The notes beneath the pieces are model-generated. The model saw only the letters and a list, made by a program, of their open reading frames with translations. It did no database searches and was not told where the DNA came from. From positions 62,001 to 126,000 of the forward strand of contig JAHDWB010000008.1 of the NCBI GenBank assembly GCA_023382595.1: a stretch of 64,000 bases of DNA. Reading direction: 5' to 3'. Each line of letters begins with the position of its first letter. Position 1 is the stretch's first letter. The translations under genes were made by a program, and so were the position numbers. This DNA comes from Anaerolineales bacterium. Lineage in GTDB: Bacteria; Chloroflexota; Anaerolineae; Anaerolineales; Villigracilaceae. Below are positions 8,027 to 16,193 of the stretch, one piece after another.

Positions 8027-9708
8027 CAATGGCAACACATCTCTTTCGGCTCGATTACGGCGGCAAGCTCGAACGCGAGATCACGCGCCTGATCGAATCG
8101 TTCTCCGAGCTTCAACTCGACACCAAACGCTATCCCCAACGCTGGCTGGCGCTCAAACTGCTCGAAGCCGATGCGGAAATTCTGGAGCAAGTGCGTGCCA
8201 TGCCGAACGGGGAGCAGGTCCTTGCAACGGCGGCACAAAGCGCGGAGAAGCTCAAATCCATGCTGGGCGACGATGTGGATATGCTCATCGCCGACCGCCG
8301 CTACGGGTTCATTAACGGCATCGTGCGCCAAGCCCTGCACCGTCCGCACATGGACCGCATCACGCTCACCGACCGCATCGATGACATCGTCACGCACAAG
8401 TGGCTCGGGCTGCCAATCTTCTTTGCAATGATGTATGTGATGTTCCGACTCGTGATCGATGTCTCTGCGCCGTTCCTGGATTGGACGGATGCGGTCATCA
8501 CCGGTCCGGTCGCGGGATGGTCCTCGCATCTTCTCGACCTCGTATCTGCTCCCGCGTGGATGCATTCCCTCGTCGTGGAGGCAGTGATCGGCGGAGTCGG
8601 CGGCGTGCTGGTCTTTGTCCCGGGCTTGTTGATCCTATACTTCTTCCTCGCCTTGCTCGAAGATTCGGGCTATATGTCCCGCGCCGCCTTCGTGATGGAC
8701 CGCTTCATGCGCGTGATCGGCTTGCATGGCAAATCGTTCATCCCGATGATCCTCGGCTTCGGGTGTGCTGTCCCTGCGATCTATGCCACGCGGACGATCG
8801 CCAGCCGCCGCGACAGAGTTTTGACGGCGCTGCTTGTGCCGCTCATGTCGTGCTCGGCGCGATTGCCCGTGTATGTTGTGTTCGGTCTGGCGTTCTTCGG
8901 GGCGCGCGCCGGGACGGTCATCTGGGGCATGTACGCGCTCGGTATCGTTGTGGCGATGTTGGCGGGCATGGTCTTCACGCGCACAATTCTGAAACCGGAT
9001 GCCTCGTCCGCTTTTGTGCTGGAACTGCCGCCGTATCGTCAGCCCGCGTTGAAGAGCGTGCTGATCCATATGTGGGAGAACACGCGCGAATTCATCCGCA
9101 AGGCAGGTACGGTGATCCTGTTCGCGTCAGTGGTGATGTGGGTGCTGCTCAACTTCCCATGGGGCGTGGAGGACAAACGCGATTCATACTTTGGTCAGGT
9201 CAGCGGCGCGATCTCGCCTGTCTTCGCTCCGCTTGGGTTTGGTGACTGGCAGACCAGCGGCGCGTTGGTGACGGGCTTCATGGCGAAGGAGATCGTGGTC
9301 AGCACGCTCAGCCAGATCTATATCAACGCGGATGACGGCGCGGAAGTTTCCGAACCGACCACATTTGGCGAAGACCTTGCAGGCATCGGTGCAGGTTTCC
9401 TCGATGCGACTATGAATTCTGGAAAGATTCTGTTGAGCATCATGCCCGGCGTGGATCTGGTGGATGAAGAGGCAGAGGCGCAGGATACGGTCTTGAGCCG
9501 CGCACTGCGCGAGCACTTCACCCCATTGAGCGCGGCGGCTTTGCTGGTATTTGTGCTTTTATATGTGCCGTGCATTGCCACGCTGGGCGCGATCAAACAT
9601 GAATTCGGCGCGTCCTGGGCGGTGACCTCGGCGGTGTACCAAACTGCGGTGGCGTGGCTGGCGGCAGTCCTTGTGTATCAGGGCGGTCTGCTGTTGGGAT
9701 TTGGATAA
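8023..9708 (+). CDS. feoB: FeoB membrane channel domain as a separate subunit
   Basis: 561 aa. It begins with a helical cytoplasmic segment (about 1-120), then DRIDDIVTHKWLGLPIF and the two Gate/Nucleos-type hydrophobic blocks. Typical FeoB features include EDSGYMSRAAFVMDRFM, GFGCAVPAI and LMSCSARLPVY, with Cys in the pore region. It moves Fe(II) across the cytoplasmic membrane, driven or gated by the separate G protein encoded just upstream (ATGA overlap). A long region near the C-terminus (about 425-500) is variable in the family. Confidence 0.93.
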   Translation: MTMATHLFRLDYGGKLEREITRLIESFSELQLDTKRYPQRWLALKLLEADAEILEQVRAMPNGEQVLATAAQSAEKLKSMLGDDVDMLIADRRYGFINGIVRQALHRPHMDRITLTDRIDDIVTHKWLGLPIFFAMMYVMFRLVIDVSAPFLDWTDAVITGPVAGWSSHLLDLVSAPAWMHSLVVEAVIGGVGGVLVFVPGLLILYFFLALLEDSGYMSRAAFVMDRFMRVIGLHGKSFIPMILGFGCAVPAIYATRTIASRRDRVLTALLVPLMSCSARLPVYVVFGLAFFGARAGTVIWGMYALGIVVAMLAGMVFTRTILKPDASSAFVLELPPYRQPALKSVLIHMWENTREFIRKAGTVILFASVVMWVLLNFPWGVEDKRDSYFGQVSGAISPVFAPLGFGDWQTSGALVTGFMAKEIVVSTLSQIYINADDGAEVSEPTTFGEDLAGIGAGFLDATMNSGKILLSIMPGVDLVDEEAEAQDTVLSRALREHFTPLSAAALLVFVLLYVPCIATLGAIKHEFGASWAVTSAVYQTAVAWLAAVLVYQGGLLLGFG

Positions 9709-9978
9709 ATGCTGATGCAACTAGTGTCTTTACTAGAGAGCAAGGAAGACGGCTTGAGTCTGTTCGAGATCAGCCGCCAGATAAACGCCCAGCCCTCGGC
9801 GGTGAGGTCCATGCTGGAACTGCTGGTGCAAAAGGGCAGGCTGGTGGAAGTCGGACCCGATGGGAAGGCATGCGCGGCGTGCGGATTGGAGTCCAATTGC
9901 CAGCTTCTGGCGGTGCGCGGAAAGCGATATTTGGTTCCGCGCTCATGCGAGCCATTTTGCAATGGAAAGTTGTTATAA
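9709..9978 (+). CDS. FeoC-like winged-helix protein with a Cys cluster
   Basis: 89 aa, starting directly after the FeoB stop (TAA-ATG). A winged-helix part (LFEISRQINAQPSAVRSMLELLV) is followed by CAACGLESNC (C-x2-C-x5-C) and SCEPFC. FeoC proteins are small winged helices whose Cys can bind an iron-sulfur cluster and that act on FeoB stability or gating. The number and spacing of Cys here are compatible with a cluster, but this is not proven. Confidence 0.82.
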   Translation: MLMQLVSLLESKEDGLSLFEISRQINAQPSAVRSMLELLVQKGRLVEVGPDGKACAACGLESNCQLLAVRGKRYLVPRSCEPFCNGKLL

Positions 9979-9979
9979 T
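9971..9979 (+). promoter_or_regulatory. Extended -10 (TGTTATAAT) of the bacterioferritin gene
   Basis: TGTTATAAT inside the end of the feoC gene, 41 bases before the ferritin ATG. The same 9-mer precedes the TIR gene at 11246. It would let bacterioferritin be expressed apart from the uptake operon. Confidence 0.6.
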
Positions 9980-10020
9980 ACGTTTGAGTGAATATTCACA
10001 AATTGAAAAGGAGATCTGCC

Positions 10021-10518
10021 ATGTTTGAAAAAAGCATCGAATTACTAAATAAAGCCGTCGCGGACGAACTCTCGGCTGTGCATCAGTACATGTATTTCCA
10101 CTTCCACTGCGAGGACCAGGGCTACGAACTGCTCTCGCGTTTGTTCATCAAGACCGCGGTGGACGAGATGCATCACATCGAACGCTGTGCGGAACGCGTG
10201 CTGTTCCTCGGCGGCGATGTGGAGATGAAGCCCGCCGTGGAGGTGCAGAAGATCCAGGATCCGCAAAAGATGCTGGAACTGGCGCGCAAGATGGAAGAAG
10301 AAAGCGCCCGCGATTACAACGTCTGGGCGAACGAGTGCTCTGCCAACGCGGATGCAGGCTCGCGCAAGATCTTCGAGGGACTGGTGGAGGAAGAGGAACG
10401 CCACTTCAGCCAGTATGACCTTGAAATGGAAAAGATCAAGAAATACGGCGAGCAGTACCTTGCGCTGCAGTCGCACGAGGGCAGTAAAGTCGTCCCCGGA
10501 GAAGCAGACGCGGGTTAA
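10021..10518 (+). CDS. bfr: Bacterioferritin / ferritin-like iron storage protein
   Basis: 165 aa from ATG 10021 with AAGGAG upstream. Ferritin four-helix pattern with diiron ligands: E in ADELSAVHQY, E and H in DEMHHIE, E in EEESARDY, and EEEERHF. Bacterioferritins oxidize and store iron in a 24-mer shell. It follows the Fe(II) uptake genes, which fits uptake followed by safe storage, and it has its own promoter. Confidence 0.9.
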   Translation: MFEKSIELLNKAVADELSAVHQYMYFHFHCEDQGYELLSRLFIKTAVDEMHHIERCAERVLFLGGDVEMKPAVEVQKIQDPQKMLELARKMEEESARDYNVWANECSANADAGSRKIFEGLVEEEERHFSQYDLEMEKIKKYGEQYLALQSHEGSKVVPGEADAG

Positions 10519-10541
10519 GAGTCGAAGCGGTTCGGTTTGTC

Positions 10542-10577
10542 AAGGACGTCCCTCCATGAGCGGGGGACGTCCTTTTT
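10542..10577 (+). terminator. Terminator after bfr
   Basis: AAGGACGTCCC/GGGACGTCCTT stem with TTTTTT. Confidence 0.9.
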
Positions 10578-10636
10578 TCGCGCGATACATCCATTTTTGG
10601 TATACTTCGGGGAAAATTCCACACAGGAGACATGCC

Positions 10637-11074
10637 ATGCCCACAGTGCGCGATATGATCCGTAAAAAGGGAAGTGAAGTATTTTCGATCTCTCCAGATG
10701 CGACGGTGTATGAGGCGCTCGCCCTCATGGACAAGCACAACACGGGCGCATTGATGGTGGTGAGCAATGGCAAGGTGGAGGGCATCCTCTCGGAACGTGA
10801 CTGCGTGCGCCGCGTGGACCTGGCGGGGAAAAATTCCAAGAGCACGAAGGTCAGTGAGATCATGACCAGCAAGGTCGTTTATGTGGAAGCGGGGCAGGAA
10901 CTAGAAGAATGCATGGCGCTGATGATCGATAAGAACATCCGCCATTTGCCGGTGTATGACGGCAAGGAATTGCTGGGCTTGCTCTCGGTGCGCGATGTGT
11001 TGAAGGAAGTGGTGGACGTGCAGAAGTTCATGATCTCGCAGTTGGAGCATTACATCACGGGCGGGGGGAGGTAG
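10637..11074 (+). CDS. Two-CBS-domain protein
   Basis: 145 aa from the second ATG (10637), which has AGGAG eight bases upstream. Two CBS domains (about 8-62 and 75-130) with repeats of the type VRDMI...GALMVV...GILSERD and VSEIMTS...RHLPV...GLLSVRD. CBS pairs bind adenosyl ligands and act as energy or redox sensors. As a stand-alone protein its partner is unknown. Confidence 0.9.
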   Translation: MPTVRDMIRKKGSEVFSISPDATVYEALALMDKHNTGALMVVSNGKVEGILSERDCVRRVDLAGKNSKSTKVSEIMTSKVVYVEAGQELEECMALMIDKNIRHLPVYDGKELLGLLSVRDVLKEVVDVQKFMISQLEHYITGGGR

Positions 11075-11087
11075 AACAGAAAGCAGA

Positions 11088-11160
11088 AGGCGGAAGGCAG
11101 GAGGCAGAAGGCGGAAGGCGGAAGGCAGGAGGCAGTAGGCAGTAGGCAGAAGGCGGGGAG
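11088..11160. repeat. Imperfect tandem array of 7-base units (GGCAGAA/GGCGGAA/GGCAGTA)
   Basis: About ten purine-rich heptamers in a row, differing at one or two positions, in the gap after the CBS gene. There are no unique spacers, so it is not CRISPR. Confidence 0.85.
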
Positions 11161-11183
11161 TAGAAAGTGGTGAGTTGAAGGTT

Positions 11184-11228
11184 CAGCGCTTCTCAATTCT
11201 TTGATGAGTTGGGAAGCGCTTTTTTTGT
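11184..11228 (+). terminator. Terminator after the CBS gene
   Basis: AGCGCTTC...GAAGCGCT stem with extra pairing near the loop and a run of T. Confidence 0.8.
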
Positions 11229-11245
11229 TTTTGGGCGGCGGGGTT

Positions 11246-11254
11246 TGTTATAAT
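11246..11254 (+). promoter_or_regulatory. Extended -10 of the TIR/FGE gene
   Basis: TGTTATAAT, 21 bases before the ATG at 11276; identical to the box at 9971. Confidence 0.65.
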
Positions 11255-11275
11255 CGCTTTATCGGGAAATCCCTA

Positions 11276-12958
11276 ATGAGCCGATCCCTGCGCGTTTTTC
11301 TCTGCCATGCATCACAAGACAAGCCTGCCGTGCGGGAGTTGTACGGGCGTCTAAAAAACGAGGACTGGATCGATCCGTGGCTGGATGAGGAGAAGTTGTC
11401 ATTCGGTCAACATTGGACAACTGTCATCGAAGATGCCTTGCATGATGCAGATGTGGTGATCATCTTCCTGTCACGTAATTCGGTGCAGAAGGAGGGATTT
11501 GTCCAGCGCGAATTGAATTACGCGTGGGAGCTCTCGCTGGAAAAGCCCCGTAACGTCATTTTTCTGATCCCTTTCCGTTTGGACAATTGCGAAATCCCAC
11601 GCTATTTAGCTTCGCGGCAGTGGGGTGATTATTTCGGGGATAAGAAGGAACGCACGTATCAAATCCTTTTGCGTTCGTTGAAACAAAGGCACCTGCAAAA
11701 ACTGCAATTGGAAGCGGCGGAAGATGCAGAACGCGAAGCCGCCGAGAAACTCACCCGCGAAAAAGTGGAGCAGGAAGCCAAAGAGAAGACGGAACGTGAA
11801 GCGGCAGCAAAAGCCCTACGCGAAAAACAAGAGCGCGAGCAAAGAGAAAAAGCAGAACACGAAGCTGCCGAGAAACTTGCCCGTGAAAAGACAGAGCGGG
11901 AAGCAGCAGAAAAAGTAGCCCGCCAAAAAGATGCGCGTAGGCAACCAAGCGAAATTTCCGCCCCTGAGAAAATCCAACCGCATTCGCCCGCATTCCAAAA
12001 AGCGGTTTCCAAACAACCTCAGAGTTTTCTCATGCCGATACTTGCACTTGGCGGCATCCTACTTGGCGTCATTCTCTTGGGATTGCTCTTCTGGGGCATA
12101 AACGCCCTGCTCAGCCGGGTACCAGCCGCATCTCCGCCGGAGCAAACCACAGCCACCGTCACTATCACCCCCGCAGCCACCGTCACTATCACCCCCGCAG
12201 CCACCGTCACCATCACCCCCACGCCCGGTATTGGCTCGACCACGATCTCGGAACGAGACGGCATGGTAATGGTATTCGTCCCGGCGGGGGAATTCACGAT
12301 GGGAAGTGATAATGGTGAACCAGATGAAAAACCAGTTCATCAAGTTTATCTGGATGCTTTTTGGATCGATCAAACTGAAGTAACCAATGCCATGTACACC
12401 ACATGTGTTGCAGATGGCGGATGCACGCCACCCTCATCTTCAAGGTCGTACACCCGCAACAGTTATTACGGTAATTCCGAGTTCAACGATTACCCCGTGA
12501 TTTATGTAAATGGGTATCAGGCGAATGCCTATTGCCAATGGGCGGGGCGCAGCCTGCCCACCGAAGCCGAGTGGGAGAAAGCCGCGCGCGGTACAGATGG
12601 GAGAACGTATCCCTGGGGTGAGGGAATTAGTTGCGATAACGCCAATTATTACGCTGGCAGGCTTTGTGTTGGCGACACGAGCAAAGTCCGCAGTTACGAA
12701 AGCGGCAAAAGCCCTTATGGAGCTTATGATATGACAGGCAATGTTTGGGAGTGGGTGAATGATTGGTATTCATCTGCTTACTATGAAGAATCTCCATTAT
12801 TAAATCCTTTGGGTCCTCATTCAGGTCAAACTCGAATCGCTCGCGGCGGCGCATGGAGTACTCGCGAGTACAGATCTAGATCTACATATCGTAATTCAAT
12901 CTCTCCTACAATTGATGGTGATGGACTCGGCTTTCGCTGCTCCCTTGCATCCCCGTAG
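11276..12958 (+). CDS. TIR domain - coiled coil - membrane segment - FGE/SUMF1-fold protein
   Basis: 560 aa; the ATG at 11276 fits the promoter at 11246. Residues 5-135 are a TIR domain (RVFLCHASQDKPAVREL; FVQREL with Glu79 at the likely NADase position). Residues 145-235 are a charged coiled coil of Glu/Lys/Arg heptads. One membrane helix lies at about 250-275. A Thr-rich linker follows, built from three copies of a 24-base repeat (12151-12216). Residues 327-560 are a formylglycine-generating-enzyme fold (FVPAGEFTMGS, WIDQTEVTNAMY, LPTEAEWEKAARG, GNVWEW, ARGGAW). The active-site Cys pair of true FGE, expected after ARGGAW, is absent, so this domain probably binds something. This looks like a transmembrane sensor coupled to a cytoplasmic TIR effector. 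Its role in defence or signalling is inference. Confidence 0.9.
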   Translation: MSRSLRVFLCHASQDKPAVRELYGRLKNEDWIDPWLDEEKLSFGQHWTTVIEDALHDADVVIIFLSRNSVQKEGFVQRELNYAWELSLEKPRNVIFLIPFRLDNCEIPRYLASRQWGDYFGDKKERTYQILLRSLKQRHLQKLQLEAAEDAEREAAEKLTREKVEQEAKEKTEREAAAKALREKQEREQREKAEHEAAEKLAREKTEREAAEKVARQKDARRQPSEISAPEKIQPHSPAFQKAVSKQPQSFLMPILALGGILLGVILLGLLFWGINALLSRVPAASPPEQTTATVTITPAATVTITPAATVTITPTPGIGSTTISERDGMVMVFVPAGEFTMGSDNGEPDEKPVHQVYLDAFWIDQTEVTNAMYTTCVADGGCTPPSSSRSYTRNSYYGNSEFNDYPVIYVNGYQANAYCQWAGRSLPTEAEWEKAARGTDGRTYPWGEGISCDNANYYAGRLCVGDTSKVRSYESGKSPYGAYDMTGNVWEWVNDWYSSAYYEESPLLNPLGPHSGQTRIARGGAWSTREYRSRSTYRNSISPTIDGDGLGFRCSLASP

Positions 12959-12973
12959 GGGGCTCACAACCGT

Positions 12974-13053
12974 GAACCATCCACGAATAAGAACACGAAT
13001 ACGCGAATATGTGTGTATCCATTCGAGTATTCGTGCTGAATTCGTGGACGGTT
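12974..13053. repeat. Large imperfect inverted repeat built of ACGAAT units
   Basis: The left arm (12974-13008) carries CCATCCACGAAT, ACACGAATAC and CGCGAAT. The right arm (13021-13053) carries ATTCGAG, TATTCGTGCT and ATTCGTGGACGG. A 12-base loop separates them. It lies directly after the TIR gene. Confidence 0.7.
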
Positions 13054-13061
13054 TCTGCAAA

Positions 13062-13098
13062 AAAGGTGATGGTCACGCCCAACGTGACCATCACCTTT
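13062..13098. terminator. Bidirectional terminator between the TIR gene and mmuM
   Basis: Perfect 16-bp stem AAAGGTGATGGTCACG/CGTGACCATCACCTTT with a 5-base loop, between convergent genes. Confidence 0.85.
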
Positions 13099-13123
13099 AT
13101 ATCTTAATTCCCAATCTTGTTTC

Positions 13124-14068
13124 TCACCCCTGCAACTCCCTTGCCCACGCCTTCACCTCGCGGATGTGGTCTGGCGTGGTGCGGCAGCAGCCGCCGATCA
13201 GGCGCGCGCCGTTCTCATACCACTCCTGCGACTGCATCCCAAACGCCTCGCACGACGTCTCGCCGTGCCAGGAGTTGGTCACCGCGCTGTAATACTCGCC
13301 CGAGTTGGGGTACACGATGACCGGCTTGCCGGTTGATTTTTTTATCTCGCGGATCAGCGACGGGATGTGCAGCGGCGACGTGCAGTTGATTCCGACCGCC
13401 GCCGCCTCGGGGACTCGCTCGAGCATGGCAGCACACTCCGAGATCCTTTCTCCATCCGAGATGTGTTCGCCATCCTTTGCGCTGAAACAAAACCACGCGG
13501 ACGTGTTCGGGAACTCGCGCAGGAGTTCAGCAAGAGCCTGTGCCTCGATCAGGCATGGGATGGTCTCGCAAGCCAACAGGTCCGCGCCTGCGGCGATGAG
13601 CGCCTCCACGCGCGGACGGTGGAAGTCGATCAATTCCTGCTTCGTCAACTTGTAATCGCCGCGATATTCCGAGCCATCCGCAAGGAAGGCGCCATACGGA
13701 CCGACCGAGCCAGCCACCAGCGGGCGCAGCCTGCCGACGCGGTTCTTTTCATCCGCCCAAAATTCATCGCGGGCATCCTGCGCCAGTTTCACCGATCTTT
13801 GCATGAGCGCCAGCGCCTCGTCGCGGCTCAGTCCGCGCCGCGCAAAGCCCTTGACCGTGGCTTGATAACTGGCAGTGATGGCGAAATCCGCGCCGGCGTG
13901 AAAATAATCGAGATGAACCGCGCGGATGAGTCCGGGCTGCTCCATGAGCACACGCGCCGACCACAGGTCATCGTTCAAGTCACAGCCGCGCCGTTCGAGT
14001 TCGGTCGCGAGCGCGCCATCCACGATGGCGATAGGTTGATGTTGTAAAAGGGTTTCGATGGGATTCAT
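13124..14068 (-). CDS. mmuM: Homocysteine S-methyltransferase
   Basis: 314 aa from the ATG at 14068 (AGGAAA upstream); the longer frame reads into a repeat. Typical Zn-dependent methyltransferase barrel: VDGALATELERRG at the start, GSVGPYGA, NCTSP and GGCCRTTPDHI with the three zinc Cys. It transfers a methyl group from S-methylmethionine or S-adenosylmethionine to homocysteine to make methionine. It forms a same-strand group with the dehydratase and the hydroxyacid dehydrogenase genes upstream. Confidence 0.92.
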   Translation of the reverse strand: MNPIETLLQHQPIAIVDGALATELERRGCDLNDDLWSARVLMEQPGLIRAVHLDYFHAGADFAITASYQATVKGFARRGLSRDEALALMQRSVKLAQDARDEFWADEKNRVGRLRPLVAGSVGPYGAFLADGSEYRGDYKLTKQELIDFHRPRVEALIAAGADLLACETIPCLIEAQALAELLREFPNTSAWFCFSAKDGEHISDGERISECAAMLERVPEAAAVGINCTSPLHIPSLIREIKKSTGKPVIVYPNSGEYYSAVTNSWHGETSCEAFGMQSQEWYENGARLIGGCCRTTPDHIREVKAWARELQG

Positions 14069-14086
14069 AGATTTTCCTATATGCGG

Positions 14087-14154
14087 TGGTTTCGATACGG
14101 CGGCGCTGGTCGAGCAGCCCGAAGGGCGTATCGAGACCCGCCGCCTACTCAACC
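14087..14154. repeat. GGTTTCGATACG dispersed palindromic repeat, copy 1
   Basis: TGGTTTCGATACGGCGGCG...CGTATCGAGACC...CTACTCAACCA. Its ends match copies at 25539-25592 (inverted), 25627-25665 and 41777-41821. It occupies the gap between mmuM and the dehydratase gene. Confidence 0.75.
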
Positions 14155-14159
14155 ATCCC

Positions 14160-15107
14160 TTACGGTTGCCACGGCAGTTTTGCCAAGTCCACATTGCCGC
14201 CGCTGATGATCACGCCGATCTTCAATCCGCTCAGGTCGATCTTCTTTTCCCACAGCACGCCGATCGCCACCGCGGACGACGGCTCGATGATGATCTTCGC
14301 GCGCTCCCACACGAACTTCATCGCCGCGATGATGCCCGCCTCGCTGACCGTGACGATCCGCTCGACGTTCTGCTGAATGATGGGAAAGGTGAGATTTCCA
14401 AGTGAGGTGAGCAAACCATCCGCCACTGTTTTGGGATTCACGGACGGGATGATTTCACCCGCCTGCAGCGAGCGGAAGGCATCATCCGCCATTTCGGGTT
14501 CGCCCGCAATCACGCGGATGCCCGGCTTGAGTCCCTTCGCCGCAATGGACGTACCGCTCAACAACCCGCCACCGCCGACGGGTGCGATGATCACATCCAG
14601 ATCGGGGAAGTCGGTCAGCAATTCGAGCGCCGCCGTCCCCTGACCAGCAATGACGCGTTCATTGTTATACGGATGTATAACCGCCGCGCCTGTCTTCCCG
14701 CGGATCTCTTCCATCGTGCTCTCGCGGGCTTGCAAGGTCGGCTCGCAAAAGGTGATCTGTCCGCCGTAGCCAGCAACCGCTTCTTTCTTGACCTGCGGCG
14801 CGTTGCCCGGCATGACGATATAGGCAGGGATGCCGCGATTCCGCGCCGCCAACGCCAGCGCCGCCGCATGATTCCCCGATGAGTGCGTGACCACACCCCG
14901 CGCCGCTTCTTCGTCTGTGAGCGAGAACACGGCGTTCGTTGCCCCGCGGAATTTGAACGCGCCGACTTTTTGCAGGTTCTCGCATTTCATGAACACCTGC
15001 GCATTGACTTGCTGATTCAAACTTTCATTCGTCATCACAGGCGTGCGATGCGCGTACGGCTGAATCCGCTCTGCGGCTTGTTGGATGTCGGTGAGTGTGA
15101 CGGTCAT
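14160..15107 (-). CDS. Threonine/serine dehydratase (PLP-dependent), serine racemase type
   Basis: 315 aa. A fold-type II PLP enzyme: the PLP Lys lies in GAFKFRGA, SSGNHAAALA follows, and the phosphate-binding glycines are VGGGGLLSG. The length and the lack of a C-terminal ACT domain fit catabolic threonine dehydratase or serine racemase rather than the regulated biosynthetic IlvA. The likely reaction is threonine to 2-oxobutyrate and ammonia, or serine to pyruvate. Confidence 0.9.
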   Translation of the reverse strand: MTVTLTDIQQAAERIQPYAHRTPVMTNESLNQQVNAQVFMKCENLQKVGAFKFRGATNAVFSLTDEEAARGVVTHSSGNHAAALALAARNRGIPAYIVMPGNAPQVKKEAVAGYGGQITFCEPTLQARESTMEEIRGKTGAAVIHPYNNERVIAGQGTAALELLTDFPDLDVIIAPVGGGGLLSGTSIAAKGLKPGIRVIAGEPEMADDAFRSLQAGEIIPSVNPKTVADGLLTSLGNLTFPIIQQNVERIVTVSEAGIIAAMKFVWERAKIIIEPSSAVAIGVLWEKKIDLSGLKIGVIISGGNVDLAKLPWQP

Positions 15108-15184
15108 AATTCAATCTCCAAGAATGACACTTTCTGCATGTCGTGGATGTCACGTTTCAAACGTGACCTACGATAACTCAATCG

Positions 15185-16147
15185 CTAATAGCCTCTCTCA
15201 AAATCAACCTGATATTTCAACGGCTTGCCTTCGATATACAAGCGATAGTTCTCAATAAAGACTCCCGCAATATCTTCGGGAAAACTCGGCGCGGATGTGT
15301 GGAAGGTCATTTGTAAATTCTTCGTCGTCCAAAACGGATGTTCCTGCGGAAGCGGCTCCTGCTCGAAGACATCCAACACCGCGCCAGCGAGTTTGTCATT
15401 CTCGAGCGCCGAGATCAATGCGGATTCATCCACTGCCGAGCCGCGCCCGACATTGATAAATAAGCAATGCGGCGGCAGCGCGGAGAATAAGTCTGCATCC
15501 ACGAGTTTGCGTGTATCTTTGGTGTTTGGGAGAATGGAAATGAGATAGTCTAATTTATCAGCAAATTTCAGTACCCCCTCACCCCGTCCCTCTACCCTTG
15601 TGGGCACACGTCCCTCAGGGAGAGGGGGAACTGCGTGAAAATACTCATCCACAAACTCGCAATCTTCGCTGGAGCGTGTGTATCCGCGCACGGTCATCCC
15701 GAAGAACTTCGCCGTCCGCGCCACCTCCGCGCCGATGGAACCGACACCGAGCAAGCCGATGGTCTTCCCGCGCAGCGTGCCCGTCAGAAAGCGCATCCAC
15801 TCCCTGCGTTGTTGTGCTTGTGAAAGTTCGAATATTTTCCGCTCGTGCGCCAGCAGATACCCGAACACGAATTCAGACATCAACCCGCCAAAGACGCCGC
15901 GCGCGTTCGTCAAAACATAATCCCGCCGCAGGGACGGATCGAGCAGCGGTTCCACGCCCGCCCAGGTGGACTGCACCCACTTCACGTTTGGCAGGTTGTC
16001 CAGCTCCCTGGCGATCATGGACGGCGCGCCAAGTACGATCTCGCATTCATCCGTCGGTTCGGTGAGAATATTCACGTCCGGCAGTTCGGCAGCCACAAGC
16101 GCGCGATATGCATCATGGTCTTTCGTCAGCATCAAAATATTTTTCAT
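15185..16147 (-). CDS. D-2-hydroxyacid dehydrogenase with a palindromic insertion
   Basis: 320 aa from ATG 16147 (MKNILMLTKDHDAYR), preferred over the longer frame starting at 16240, which overlaps the next divergent gene. NAD-binding GVGSIGAEVA, catalytic Arg in NVGRGSAVDE, Glu in DVFEQEPLPQE and His in TFHTSAPS are present. Between the first Rossmann strands and LDYLISILPN the protein carries an extra stretch (PPLPEGRVPTRVEGRGEG) encoded by a palindromic repeat at 15573-15630 that keeps the frame. The substrate (glycerate, lactate or another 2-oxoacid) is not clear. Confidence 0.88.
   Translation of the reverse strand: MKNILMLTKDHDAYRALVAAELPDVNILTEPTDECEIVLGAPSMIARELDNLPNVKWVQSTWAGVEPLLDPSLRRDYVLTNARGVFGGLMSEFVFGYLLAHERKIFELSQAQQRREWMRFLTGTLRGKTIGLLGVGSIGAEVARTAKFFGMTVRGYTRSSEDCEFVDEYFHAVPPLPEGRVPTRVEGRGEGVLKFADKLDYLISILPNTKDTRKLVDADLFSALPPHCLFINVGRGSAVDESALISALENDKLAGAVLDVFEQEPLPQEHPFWTTKNLQMTFHTSAPSFPEDIAGVFIENYRLYIEGKPLKYQVDFERGY
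15573..15630. repeat. CCCCTC...GAGGGG palindromic repeat inside a coding gene
   Basis: CCCCCTCACCCCGTCCCTCT...AGGGAGAGGGGGA. It is related to the copies flanking the DUF559 gene (23689-23728, 24131-24169). It is in frame with the dehydrogenase gene and adds about 19 residues. Confidence 0.75.
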
Positions 16148-16180
16148 AACGCTAATTTTACCGCTTGTGCCTGTGCTGGG

Positions 16181-16186
16181 TATAAT
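16181..16186 (+). promoter_or_regulatory. -10 box directly before an ATG (leaderless promoter)
   Basis: TATAAT ends seven bases before the ATG at 16194, so the transcript would begin at or next to the start codon. Confidence 0.6.
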
Positions 16187-16193
16187 TGCCCGC

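Noticed and set aside
8016-8030. FeoB split as a sequencing frameshift
   Set aside because: The G domain ends naturally, the second frame has its own ATG with AGGA, and the overlap is the usual ATGA of coupled genes. A read check is still worthwhile.
11088-11160. CRISPR array
   Set aside because: Units are seven bases, adjoining, with no spacers and no cas genes.
12258-12958. Active sulfatase-maturing FGE
   Set aside because: The Cys pair expected after ARGGAW is missing and no sulfatase is nearby.
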